Of a DNA stretch of 64,000 nt, positions 24,775-35,936 are shown piece by piece. The DNA comes from Zhengitettix transpicula (lineage: Eukaryota; Arthropoda; Insecta; Orthoptera; Tetrigidae). Made by a program: the position numbers and the translations under genes. The DNA is taken from assembly GCA_037074705.1 (NCBI GenBank), contig CM073590.1, positions 768,001 through 832,000 of the forward strand, in the 5' to 3' direction. Each line of letters opens with the position of its first letter. Position 1 is the stretch's first letter. The notes under the pieces are model-generated. The model made no database searches, was not told the DNA's origin, and worked only from the letters and a program-made list of their open reading frames with translations.

Positions 24775-25400
24775 AGCCAATTAAGACAAAACAGTGATTT
24801 TATAAATACCACACAACGCTTCTGGGATCCTTGTCCCTTTCCTCAGGTGTGAAGAAGACCCTAGAGCGACACAAATGCACTTGTCAGTTGACAAACTCAA
24901 AAGCGACAAAAACGCAACGACAATTGGAGAGCCGAAGGGTTAGCAACGACAATGGGAAAACAGAAGGTTCAGCGAAATAATAAGGGGTCATAGCAATTAT
25001 TGAGTTTAATAGTGTATGTTTGTAAATTAATAATGTGATGTTTGATTTAATGTGAAGCATCTCTGAAATGAGTCTGGAATTGTATCTGGTGCAAATGTCT
25101 AAAATCTTAGCATTTTGCCAATCAGTTGTATGTGTAGAATTGTTTATATGTTTGGAGACTACAGATTGATACGTGTATTAAGGGAACGTTTTGTTTGCCC
25201 TATGTAGCAGGAATTACAAATAGAGCAAGAGATTTTGTAAACAACACAATGTTTGCTGTAGGTGTCAAGTGAGTACTTGTGGTTTTTAATCAATTAGGAA
25301 AGGGTATTAGAGAATCTGTAAATGATGGATATTTGATATTCTTTGAATATTTGTATAAATTTGTGATGTAGAAATATGTAATTAGCGGAATACGAGAAAA
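24775..25400 (-). pseudogene. Penelope-like element: GIY-YIG region and 3' end
   Basis: On the minus strand the sequence from about 25380 reads HHKFIQIFKEYQISIIYRFS, NTLS, one stop, then IKNHKYSLDTYSKHCVVYKI and SCSICNSCYIGQTKRSLNTR. This is the linker and GIY-YIG endonuclease start typical of Penelope-like retroelements. VYK (25242-25234) stands for GIY, and YIG is at 25206-25198. A frameshift follows, then THTTDWQNAKILDICTRY and NSRLISEMLHIKSNIT, matching the end of that domain. The last ~130 bp to 24775 contain CTGAGGA and GAAGC boxes and the terminal block also found at 2.9, 16.8, 44.1 and 54.7 kb. The reverse-transcriptase domain is absent, so this is a 5'-truncated, broken copy. Confidence 0.85.
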
Positions 25401-26124
25401 AATTTGGCTTGAGGTGTTTGGGAACGAGTGACAGTAGGATATTGTATTTTGTTCAATCTGCTGTTTATGTGTATAATTTGCTATCTTTCTTATTCATTAT
25501 TTTCAATCAGACGTTAATTTTTCATTTTTTTTCATAATTGTGTGTAGTATTCATTTGTGTTTATAATGAATTTCATGTTTTGTTGATTTGTTTTACCGGC
25601 TTTAAACATTACATCACTATGAAATATTGACATATGACGCTTTATAATGTGATTCATCGTATTATTGGGTGAAAGTCGCGTGATATTTTTATGTCAGATA
25701 AGACGATTTTTCTAATTGGAAATTTTATGTCTTTCTGGTAAATTACATTGTAATTGGTTAAAGACCGAGAAATCCGTGTGAGTGCATCGGAATTATATCA
25801 AATAAGAGATTGCTGATAGACGCGCTAAATATTGTGCCGCTCAAATTAAATAGAATCCTGACTTCAATATTGATCTAACAGAAAAATAAAAATTGTTTTG
25901 AAGCTAAAAAATAAATTACATCCCGTCTTGACTAACTATCATTTTCATTACAATAATTAAAACGCATAATTTAACAGTAAAAAATTGAACTTATGGAAAA
26001 TAAATAGGTTTAGTGGGAAGCTGCTGCTGTGTCGAAGGAGAATTTTCCGGGTAATAAATTTGTAATCTCGACCTAGCTGTATCGACCACTACGAGAACAT
26101 AGACCGTGGATTCCATTTATCGTA
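25401..26124. other. AT-rich DNA; holds the inverted-repeat partner at 25946-26012
   Basis: The only recognisable item is the arm at 25946-26012, which mirrors 22660-22726. Some of 25401-25700 may be upstream Penelope sequence too decayed to read. Confidence 0.5.
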
Positions 26125-26225
26125 ATCGAAGTAATCGAGAAACGATAATTTTTAGATATTTTAATGAAGTGAATCCGATTTAATTTTTTGTTTTCTATAT
26201 TTTTAATATTGTTAAATATTCATGA
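26125..26225 (+). repeat. Direct repeat, partner at 22440-22545
   Basis: This is the second copy of the AT-rich block described at 22440; the two are roughly 85% alike by eye. Confidence 0.7.
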
Positions 26226-26929
26226 ATGTACATTGCAAGTACAGGAATAGTCTGTAGTTTCACCTTTGCTGTTCCGAAGTGTGAGCAATTACAAATTGTC
26301 AGTAAGATCCAATCAGTTTACTCCTTTGTGACTTGATAACTTCAAACTTTAATTCTGGATAGCGGTCATAATTTTCTTTAGATTATTTTAATTTTGTAAG
26401 ATTAAACTTTTATAAAACGAATGTCGAATTTATTTAAAGCCGGGAGAAATGATTTCAAGTTTAAAAAGTTTGGTGATGAAAATTATATATGCATGAAGCA
26501 ATATTTGTGTGCCAGGAAGCGATTTAATTTGTTTGATTTTGTAATTTCGTTCATTAAGCTCTTACGAATATAATAAATGTATGTCATTAAAATCAGCCGC
26601 TCAATTTATTAATTAATAATTTTATAAGCTGTTGATTAAAATAAGTAAAAGTTTATTCATTTTATTAAATGAATTATAGTAAATATATGTAATTATTGAA
26701 CCATGTTTGTACAGCTGCTTTTTAAACGATTTATGGTTGAAGAATTAAATTTGATGACCGTAAATAGTATACGCAGTTTTTAGGAAGGCGGGTCAGTGTC
26801 TTTGGAGTCGAAGGCACGGGCAATAAAGAGAATAGTAGCCAATTACGAGAATTGCTGGTAACATAGCCATTGTCTTCATTGCTGCAATTAGTGCCATGCT
26901 GAACATAAATAGCATTACGACGCGTCAGC
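26226..26929. other. Intergenic, nothing recognised
   Basis: AT-rich until about 26750. A minus frame at 26731-27042 (103 codons) overlaps the tRNA-like segment and has no domain I recognise. Confidence 0.4.
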
Positions 26930-27040
26930 TGTATGGAGCGCAAGCAGGAATAGCTTGGCTGTGGGAGATTCTTGCCGGGATTGGAACTAACCGCCCTCAT
27001 GCTAAGGTGAGCGGAAGCACTCCTCATCTCCTCTTCCCTC
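26930..27040 (-). mobile_element. Possible tRNA-like SINE head
   Basis: On the minus strand, CCGCTCACCTTAGCATGAG is followed by GCGGTTAGTTCCAATCCCGG. The second block matches a B box at about 8 of 11 positions and can form a T-arm-like stem. The A box is weak, so this is a low-confidence call. Confidence 0.3.
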
Positions 27041-27870
27041 ATCTGGAGATTTATCTGAAATGTTTTATTATTTCCTTCATTTATAGACTACGTGGTACAC
27101 AGCATACCCAGAAACACGTTTATCTCTCGATTGGAAACAGAATAAGGTAAGAGAAAATGACAAAATGAAAATTATGTAACTGTAACTAGCTTATTTGCAA
27201 ATAAAATGGCTCTTATTTAACTCCAATTTCACAGTCGTCTCCATCATTCAATTTTAATATTTGTCTTATAATTTATTACTATTCATGAACCCCATAATTA
27301 ATAATTCTCAGGACTTCCGCAGCATCAAATTTCCTGCAATATAGTTGAAATAAATATTAATAATTTTGTTCTACAAGTAATTACAAACTCTTAAATTATG
27401 AACTTTCCTGAATCATAACTTCCTTTCGTGATAATAACTTAGAAATTGGCGCATGACTTCCGTATTTATTGAGTAGTCTTCATAAAATATCAGATCAAGT
27501 CACTGGAAAAATTAAAGGTGAGACGGACAAAGTTTCTGAATCGGAAATCCTGGAAATGGACATGCGAGAATTGTAGTATTAGGTTGGGAACTTTCTGTCG
27601 ACAAAATTTACGTATCCGAAATTCTTATTGAATTAAGTTTTATATAAGCCGTATGTTCCCTATGTATTTCTTGTAAAAAGAGGCGTTCATAAATGCGAAA
27701 AAGGACATTTTTAACTAAAACTTTCGTTTCTAAACCTGGCGTCAATTTTCTAGATAAGTCCTCGTACAGGTAAAATTTGAATTATCAAAATAAATTATTA
27801 ATAAATTTACCAACAAGTAGAAACTTTATTTGTGGGGAAATTCTCATGGCTGAGCCCCGTTACCAAATTA
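27041..27870. other. Intergenic, nothing recognised
   Basis: AT-rich sequence without features. Confidence 0.5.
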
Positions 27871-28150
27871 TTTTTTTTAGGGCAACAGGCTACATGAGGG
27901 TGATCCACATTGGGCAACTCCCCTTTAATAGCATAGGAAGGGATTAGTTATGGGGGATGCGGAAGGGTAGAGGAAGGTAGCCAAGGGTTACTAGGGCCCC
28001 CGGGCTATGGTTTAAGGATCCTACCCAGCATTCGCCTATAGAAATGCAGGGAAAACCCTAGGAAAACCTGCATCGGGTAGGTCGGGCATTTGGTAAATGT
28101 CCCACGCCCTTCCGATGACGGGACAGGAGTAACATTAGGTTGAGCAATTT
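27871..28150 (-). repeat. WR-1 repeat, 3' part, left of a mirrored pair
   Basis: It starts with a T-run (27871-27878, the tail read in reverse) and follows WR-1 to the ATCGGAAGGGCGTGGGAC region, then diverges. It carries the rare variants GGGCAACAGG and ATCCACATTGGGCAACT, shared only with the neighbouring opposite-strand copy. Confidence 0.88.
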
Positions 28151-28159
28151 GAGAACCTT

Positions 28160-28323
28160 GTAGGACGAAGCGTCTGCGAGGGTTATTCTCTCGCAGGTAG
28201 TACCTCTCAGTTTTTGAACCTTCCGCATCCCCCCTTTCTAATCCCTTCCTATGCTATTAAAGGGGAGTTGCCCAATGTGGATCACCCTCATGTAGCCTGT
28301 TGCCCTAAAAAAAAAAAAAAAAA
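28160..28323 (+). repeat. WR-1 repeat, internally deleted, right of a mirrored pair
   Basis: It opens with the 5' hairpin (GTCTGCGAGG … TCTCTCGCAGG), keeps a few bases (TTTTTGAACC), then jumps to the last ~95 bp and a 17-base A-run (28307-28323). About 28213-28312 is the reverse complement of 27871-27965, sharing the same rare variants. Confidence 0.88.
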
Positions 28324-28324
28324 G

Positions 28325-28740
28325 AGCCTCCTCGGCCTGTTTTGAGAGGTGTATGTTCCGGGGTCGCAGACCTTGGATATACGGTAAGAGTTGTCCGCTA
28401 TTCCCATTGGAATAGTCGGCCAGCTACCTCCTAAACTGGTCGAGGCACGGAGAAGGGAATGCTGCGTCCCCACAGCAAACTCTTCTTTCGCTATGGGAAG
28501 GGCGTGGGACAAGTACCCAATGCCCGACCTACCTGATGCAGGTTTTTCTAGGGTTTGTCCTGCATTTCTTTAGGCGAATGCCGGGGATAGGATCCTTAAA
28601 ATATAGCCCGGGGGCCCTAGTTAACCCTTGGCTACCTTCCTCTTACCTTCCACATCCCCCTTTCAAATCCCTTCATATGCTATTAAAGGGGAGACGCCAC
28701 CATGTGGATTACCCTCATGTAGGCTGTTACCTAAAAAAAA
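28325..28740 (+). repeat. WR-1 repeat, 5' truncated
   Basis: It begins at the CTCCTCGGCCTGTTTTGAG segment, directly after the A-run of the preceding copy, and runs to a subfamily-A tail and A-run at 28733-28740. The opposite strand keeps the shared antisense frame (within 28288-28512). Confidence 0.9.
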
Positions 28741-31050
28741 CTGAATCATGCCCTCAGAAATTGTCAGTTGTTTTCCTTGCTACGACTTTGCTGTACCATT
28801 TCGCGCAAAAGTGGTGAGGCAGCGGCGACCGCGGTGATAAGGATTTCGTTGGTGAAGCTGCGTTGAAACCCGACTCCTGGAAATGAATTGAAAAAAATCT
28901 GCACTTATCTTCTCTACTTGGATAACGTAAAAACCTGTAAAGTTTTCAATTATTCAAACTCCTCCATTATTTAGCGTAATTAATGTTCACTTCTAAATAA
29001 CCCACGTTATAGACTTGAAGATCTTTTTTTTTTCGCTTTGTTTTTACCCTTTGGTCTGACCTCTCGTCCCCTTTGTGAAGGAGGAGGAAAAATAATATTC
29101 TTTTAACCTTTCAACTAGCTTGACCCACAGCTGCTCGCGTATATTCGCCTAAAGAACAAGATCCTTGTGAAAGATTAACACATATTTCTCTATTCATTCA
29201 ATGTCGTTTGATACTCGCCGCGCAGGCCATAAACTTTCCTTGTTTGTCTGTCTCCAGCCTTCTAAATGCTCGTTATAGGACAGTCTTTGCATAAAATAAA
29301 TCGCTCTGCTGAATCTAAATGCGCTTCCTCAAAGAGAAAGTTCCTCGTATACTCAGCTGTTATAGATTATGTTACATATTGACAGACATAATTTTTTCCT
29401 GGCCTGTGGCAATGTAAAGATAAAAGAAACTGCATTAAAATGTAATGGTAAAGCGCGAATTGATAGTGCCTTTCGCTGCATGTTAAATTACTAGTTTTAA
29501 AAACAAAATCCTCGGATCTGTGCAAGAAAATGGCACACGGTTTCCACGATTGAATGACTGCTTTTCTGATTCTCATAATTAAACAGGCACTTGAGTGATT
29601 TTTGAGACTCAAAAATTTGCGTTTTGTTTTCCGAAAGCTTACCGAGAATATACTTAGCCTTATTAAGAAGAATGGAAGACATTTATTTTTTCCCCCTTCA
29701 AATTAACTACATATAGTAACATTAATATTAAAATTGTGCAAAGAACCAAAAAAAAATAAGTTAGATTATATTTTTAATTTTCTAAACTTACTCCTTGTTT
29801 CAATTCCTTCGATCACGTTGCTGTCAGCGAAGTTAGTGGTTTTATCAGCGCGTGTATATTCGGAAAAGCTGCGCAATGGTTGACGGGATGTTCTCAGATT
29901 TTGAAAGGACAATGAAGAACCAAAACAAATAAATCCGTAACTACACTTAGTAACGAGTATAACCATGAAAGCTGACTTAGTTTCAATATACTTTGCGCAA
30001 CCTGTTCGAAAATAAGTACGACTGTAAGAAATATGCTGATTACAAACATTAGATTAGTGTGAAAAATTATCCGGGGTCCTAATCGCAAAAGAAAATCTTA
30101 TGAATAAAAACATTTAAATATGCATTTGATGGCGGAGACTGATGGTGAGAAAGCGCTGCATTTAGGTTCAAAGTTCTGTAGGTTGATCGGCCGTTTTTCG
30201 GAACACTCAATTAGCTATTTTTTGCGATATTATTTAATTACAGCTTAGTCTTAAACCTACTTACTGCCAGTGCAGCAGACCAATATATAGTACTGCAAGA
30301 AAATTCTGAGGCTCTTTCAGGATATTTGGTAAACAAATCCAACTGACGTCCTTATAAAATTGGTAAGTTTGACAAAGTTTTTAAACCCGACTCATATAGA
30401 GTACTGGAAACATTACGTATAATTTACACCTCTGTTCCGTTTATCCACAAATGCTTCCTTAATGATTCACTTCGTGCCATGATATATTATCAGTTAAAGT
30501 CACGTTTGTGGCGGCACTTTGTGAGGCCATTTGTAATAGTTATTCTGTACACTAATCAAAATGTTGGCTTTATGAATGTCTTCCGACAATGTCGCCTATC
30601 TTGTCTATTGAAGAATGTTCCTTGGTTGAAGTCAATTGTCAAGGCGTTACTTATGGCCGCTTCACCTCGCCCACATCTACTTGTCCCCCCAGCGGCCCAC
30701 TTTGAAAGCTAAACGTCATGTTTAGAATACCTTAGTTTATTTGTATGCCGGAAGGTTATAGAAGGTAATATAACCGAACCCTCTTTTATACGGTGAGGCG
30801 TCGCGCCGTGTCACACACAAGAGTAAATTTCGTTAAACTACTACACCATATGCTTCAAAGCAACGCCTACGAGCGGGTACGAACATATGTTCTCACATTT
30901 TCAAACTACAACGAGGAAGGAAACGAGTAAACTTTGGTTGCGTCCTCATTGGAGAGTTGATTATCAGTTAATTATAAAATTCATTTTGTGTTTGAACCTA
31001 TACTTCAATACGTTCAGAAACAGAAGAAATGCTTTCAACAAAGGTCAGCC
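28741..31050. other. Long intergenic stretch, nothing assigned
   Basis: 28770-28890 is GC-richer (GGCAGCGGCGACCGCGG) without an open frame. Other frames (29367-29612, 29766-30088, 30479-30712) are short and unrecognised. The last of these, plus strand with 77 codons, has a more normal codon mix but no motif. Confidence 0.4.
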
Positions 31051-31059
31051 AAAGTGGCT

Positions 31060-31185
31060 CTGAAATTTAATTTATGGACCAGGACAAAAAAATCTCAACC
31101 GAACCAGGAATTGAACCCAGAATCTCAACTTAATTTCAGCCAAAGAGACTATGAAATTGAATTAATTGATGGAAAAATCTGATCA
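31060..31185 (-). mobile_element. tRNA-derived SINE fragment
   Basis: On the minus strand GATTCTGGGTTCAATTCCTG (about 31119-31100) contains a good B box, GGTTCAATTCC. Upstream AAATTAAGTTGAGATTC and downstream GGTTCGGTTGAG complete a T-arm-like hairpin. The A box was not located, so the head is partial. Confidence 0.45.
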
Positions 31186-31233
31186 ACGATGTATTGTAAT
31201 CGCCTACCCGCTCCCTCGGATCCTTATAATGGA

Positions 31234-31254
31234 CGAATTCCGGCCCGGGCGCCA
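31234..31254 (-). promoter_or_regulatory. Primer-binding site next to an LTR
   Basis: Minus strand: TGGCGCCCGGGCCGGAATTC plus G. Its complement reads as a tRNA 3' end: T-loop CGAATT, five bases TCCGG, acceptor strand CCCGGGC, discriminator G, then CCA. TGG lies one base after the CA that would end the LTR, the standard position for priming of minus-strand cDNA. The first eight bases equal those of lysine-type sites, but the rest do not, so I do not assign the tRNA. Confidence 0.6.
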
Positions 31255-31255
31255 C

Positions 31256-32252
31256 TGCTTGTGCAGAAAAGATTTATTTTAAATTATACAAACGACAATC
31301 GTGTCATTAATTAACAATTGCGATCCGCGAGATCCACACCAGGGAGCCGATAAACGATTTGCCAGGACTCGGGAGTACTTGAGTCGAGCATGAGACTCTC
31401 AATAACTGTATCTCAGGGATCCTGGCTTTGATCAATTACGTAAGGATTCACTTAATGAAAACAAAATATAAACCTTAAATTAAGTTTAATGCACAAATTG
31501 GGGTTAATAAAAATACTCGGCACGACTCCTCAATCGCTAAATGTTGCCTTTTCACACACTTTCATTCATAAACTTAAATCTAACAAGTCTCCGTAAATTT
31601 ACTATTTTGGCTAAATTTATCAAACTTAATACTTCCTTAACACAGCCGGTCATTGCACCCACAACTCTTAATTCGCACTACATTCACACGTTGCAGGGAA
31701 AGGGAGGGAAGTTTGCTTACTGTGCTGCGACGCGTTGTTTTCCGATGACGTTCAGGTTCAGGTTCAGGTGCCTTGCCGGTCGGCTGACCAAATCCTCGCA
31801 CGCAGAGAGGCGGCTAAAACACACAGGCGCGACGGCCTACACTTGCGCCGCAATCACGGTTCTCTCCTCCAAGAACCTCCTCAGCAAAATCTCCTACGCG
31901 TCCGTCCCTTACAGTTCACCAAGAACCGACGACGTCCGCTCTACTGCCTTCCAGGACGCGACTTGCTCCACTACACTACTCCGGTCAAAGACGTTGGCTT
32001 TGCTTGCCGACGAGCCGAATGTTGGGCAACAACTGTCCCGTCTCCTGGCTCACAGCTCCTCCTTCGCCGTCCAGGACCCGACTTTTCCTATACCGCCACA
32101 GCTGTGACCAGCCACGGTCACCTTTTTCCTAGTACGTACATTCACCCCTACGGTCAGAAAATGACCTGACAAGGCGTCCCTCGCAAACCCATTTTCTGTC
32201 GCCGTAAACTTGGTCCCAATGACCGGCCGTGTGAAAAATTTTATCTCCAACA
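31256..32252 (-). mobile_element. Minus-strand LTR, about 1 kb
   Basis: Proposed bounds are TGTTGGAGATAAAATTT at 32252 and …TTTTCTGCACAAGCA at 31256, so TG…CA. The inner end is set by the adjacent primer-binding site, while the outer end is a guess from the first suitable TGTTG. Close to the inner end is AAATAAATC, a poly(A)-type signal. The plus-strand frames of 188 and 144 codons at 31541-32169 run antisense through this unit, overlap each other and are GC-rich artefacts in my view. No gag or pol follows below 31234, and no partner LTR is in the window. Confidence 0.5.
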
Positions 32253-32696
32253 TTACCACGACAAGACTATGACTATGAAATTTTAAATTAATTCATACAG
32301 TCGAGAAATTCGTAGATTTATTTACTTTTTAATATTACTGGAAAAAGTAAATATGGTAAATGAAACAAATGCATACAAAATTACCTACAATGAAATTATA
32401 ATAATACATTTTGTTTAACAGCTTGTTATATGCAACTAGAAGATCACTAGAATTCGATGAAATTTGGTACGGATCCATATATAATACCGCTTATGAAAAT
32501 TGGAAATTAAAAAAATGACCCTAAACTTTGTTTCCGCAACACAGATAAAATCCAAATATGTAATGATCTGTGACATGTTTCTTGAGTAATGGGAGAGTTA
32601 AACCAGTTGAAATTCAAAGGATGGAAACGTTTTGTGGTCATTTGTGCGTCCTTGCAACATGTTTGCGAAAAAAATAGAAGAGAAGAAGAATGTATA
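32253..32696. other. Intergenic, nothing recognised
   Basis: AT-rich sequence between the LTR and a WR-1 copy. Confidence 0.5.
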
Positions 32697-33006
32697 GACA
32701 GGCTGTATATAGGATAATCCACATGGTGCCCACTCCCCTTTTATAGCAAAGGAAATGGATTGAAAGGGGGATGCGAAAAAGTAAAACAAGGTAGCTAAGG
32801 GTTTACTAGGGCCCACGGGCTATGGTTTAAGGATCCTACATGGCAATTTACCTCAAAGTGATGTAGGGAAAACTAGAAAAACCTGCATCAGGTAGGTGGG
32901 GCATTTGGTACTTGTCCCACGCCCTTTGGATGGCGAGAGTGGTGTTTGCTAGGGGGTGGGGGGTGTCACAGCATTCCCCTCTCCGTGCCTTGACCAGTTT
33001 AGGAGT
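32697..33006 (-). repeat. WR-1 repeat, 3' part only
   Basis: The tail end (AGGCTGTATATAGGATAATC on plus) is the subfamily-B type without a clear T-run. The copy stops at GACCAGTTTAGGAG, so the sense 5' half is missing. It carries an unusual expansion, AGGGGGTGGGGGGTGTC. Confidence 0.85.
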
Positions 33007-34119
33007 GAAGCAGAAAATTTTATATCGGTCATGCTGCTGTAATTCTGAGTAGGCGTATTACTAATAATTTTGGCAAATATAAATTATTAGTTAAAGGGGA
33101 AATATTGGTTAAAGGGGAAATACATGAAAGGTTATTCATGAGTTACTTAATTAAATTTTATCGGTTACTTCATAATACCACTACATGAATGAAGTTAATT
33201 TCAATTATCGGTATATTCAACTATATATAATGTTTAATTGATTAATTTGCAATTAATTGTGTCTAGTACATAGAAAATTATTAATTGAAGAACTGTTACT
33301 ATGATATGGTTCACAACCACTTTACATTATACAATGACTACAAACTAAAATTAAAATTCAAGGCGATATGTAAAAAGTTTCCAATAAACGTTTAGCTCCC
33401 ATTAATTCAAAATTTTATTCATTGTAGATACAACAGTTTTACTGGAACCATTCCAAAAATCTTTCGACGTCGTCGTCCGACCAAACTACGCCATAATTAA
33501 GATAAAATTAACAAACTGTCGCTTGGGTATCCATCGTGTGTAGACGTTATTCGAACGCACTAGGCTCGAAGAAGACGAAGTGGTGTTGGGAATTTATTAC
33601 ATTTTGGTCATGAATCGAGTCTAAGTCACCGAAACTACGAAATATGTGAAATTCTCTGAATATGTGCTCTGCATGCTCTATCACAGCGACTAAATCCGTT
33701 CTAGGAAGTGGCATTCAGTAAAACTCCGTACTGGGGTATTTAAGTTAATCAGGATTCTTGGGAAACATTTCATTTCACCACTGTAGAACTGGACAAATTT
33801 ATAAATGTTTGCTGATATAAAGGATTCAAAATTGTACTATTGAATTTGACTGTAGGACACCAGATAGACTGCTAGATTATAATTACGGTCGGAAGGAACC
33901 CAATGGGGCATGAATAAAAAACTACGAATCAGATTAAACATGTATTGAATTTTAAACATTGAACAGTACAGAATCGATCTGATAGATAAATCATGTTTCG
34001 TTGAGAAAACCCAGAGAATGTACAGTGAAAAAGTCAGCATCAAAACAAAGAGAAAATAAGAAAACGAAGACGCAATTTTCGACAGTTTTTTTAATTCAGG
34101 AAACTTAAAATCTAATGAT
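33007..34119. other. Intergenic, nothing recognised
   Basis: No repeat or frame of note; the longest frame, 33837-34043 on the minus strand (68 codons), is unrecognised. Confidence 0.45.
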
Positions 34120-35890
34120 TTTACTGTTGTGATATTTGTACATTTTATATTATACTATGTATGTCTTGTGGACCACATTTTGTTGCACTTCCTTTACATT
34201 AGATGTTGATTAGGTCTCTGGGTCTCTTTCTTTTTAAACGGCAATGTTGGATGGGAGGTGGAGGAGGGGCAGCTGTATTGGATATTAACGGGTTGGGGTG
34301 AATTATGTCTTTTTTATATTAAATAAATATGTATTTGGTTATTGTTTGGTGGATATATGCAATTTTGAGGTCACTGTGGATGCGGGAATTGGAGAAGGAC
34401 CAGGGACAGTTTGTCATATAACGAAGGATTTTATTTTGGGATGTTTGGATCTTGTTGATGTGTGTTTTGGCTGCGGTAACCCAAATGTTGCAGCCGTACT
34501 TCCATAATGGAGAAATGAGGGATATATGAAAAAAAAATTATTGAAAGGGATAAAGGAGAATTAGTATTAATTATTGGTTTAATATTTTCAAGCGTTGGCT
34601 GATTATTTTTTAATGTGACTGGTGTGATGGCCCCATGTTAGTTTTGAATCAGGTATTAGTCCAAGGTATTTATGGTTTTGTTTCTTTGGAATGGGTGTGT
34701 TGTTAATATAGATATTGTTAGTGAATGGTATTTTTTTAGGAAAAAAGGAACTGTGAATTTTTGTGTTCGGGTTTATGGTTATTCTCCAATTATTTGCACA
34801 AATAGCTACATGGTTAATGGTAGTTTGCAGTTGTATTGTAGCCGATTCGTAGTCATGGGACTGGTAAAGTATGACTAAATAGTTGGAAAATATGGTAGTT
34901 TTAGTTGCGGTTATCATGGGTATAGATGGAATATAGGAGGGACCCTTGACTGAATAGGGTATATTGGAGAGAATTGATTTTGATATTGACAAGGTAAGAA
35001 CTTGTTTGTAAGATAGTTGGATAGGATGTTAAAGTAGGAGTGCATAGGTGAGGTTTTAATGTGAAGAGGAGAGAGGGATGGTGAACCTTGTCGAATGCCT
35101 TTTCAGAATCCAAGAATGTGTTTTGAAAGAATTTGTTTTCAAATGATGAGTTAATGTATTCTGTTGCTATGTTAAGACGTTGAGGACAGGAGTGGTTGTT
35201 TCGGAATCCAAATTTTTGGTTAGGGATTAAGTGCGAGATTTGTTTTTTTAGTTGTGGTAAAAGTAGTTTTTCGAATACTTTTTCAAGTATTAATAGGAGA
35301 CTGTAATTGCAGGGGTTCAATTTTTGTTTATTTGGTTTATTAATTATTATTATCGTTTAAATTTTCCAATTTTTGGGGAATTTTGGAGGTTTTTAGTGTT
35401 GCGTTATAAATTTGTGTTACTAGGACTAGGACTTTTAAGTGATTGTTGTTTACTTAGTCAATGCCTGGAGACGTTTTATTTTCTAATTTAGATATGGTTG
35501 TCGCAATGTTATTGTAGGTAAAGAAAGTATCTGGTTTAGTATTATTGTTCGTTGGGGAAACAGCTACTTGAATGAGAGAGTCTAGAGCAGGATTGGTGGG
35601 TGGGTGGATAGGGTGTAAATTGATAAGAGAGGATTTTGGCGAAAATATCTACTTTGTCTTGAGGGAAGAGTGCCATTCTGAGTTATGCAAAAGTGGAGGG
35701 ATATCTGAATATTCTTTAAGTATTGCTCTGATTCTTCTCCAGATGGAATTATCATTGGTGTTGAGGAGGGATAGTTTTTTATGTTAGACCCGGTTGTTGA
35801 TTTCCCTAATTTTGAGATGTATTTTTTTAGAGATTTGATTGAATTGAGGTTTTACGTTTTTTCACTTTGTTTGTATCCATTTTTTGCGTA
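34120..35890 (-). pseudogene. Jockey-clade retrotransposon ORF2 relic
   Basis: Read on the minus strand from 35890, the blocks run in jockey order. They are NSIWRRIRAILKEYSDIPPL and HNSEWHSSLKDKVDIFAKIL; then TTISKLENKTSPGID with a stop where jockey continues; then LNPCNYS, KVFEKLLLPQLK, NQKFGFRNNHSC and FLDSEKAFDKVHHPSLLF; then SQGSLLYSIYTHD. The catalytic FADD position reads FSNY (about 34870-34890), so the active site is lost. There follow VILYQSHDYESATIQLQTTI, NHKYLGLIPDSKLTWG, and in another frame TAAKTHINKIQTSQNKILRY. Several stops and frameshifts interrupt it. The domain order is complete from the linker to near the C-terminus; ORF1 and the endonuclease are missing. A WR-1 copy lies just upstream in element terms (35937). 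Confidence 0.92.
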
Positions 35891-35936
35891 GCCGTTTTTT
35901 GTATTTAAGTAGATTTATAATTTCTTCACTTGTTCC

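Noticed and set aside
31541..32169. Overlapping 188- and 144-codon plus-strand frames
   Set aside because: They lie antisense inside the proposed minus-strand LTR, overlap each other in different frames, and have no domain. GC-rich LTR sequence with few stops explains them.
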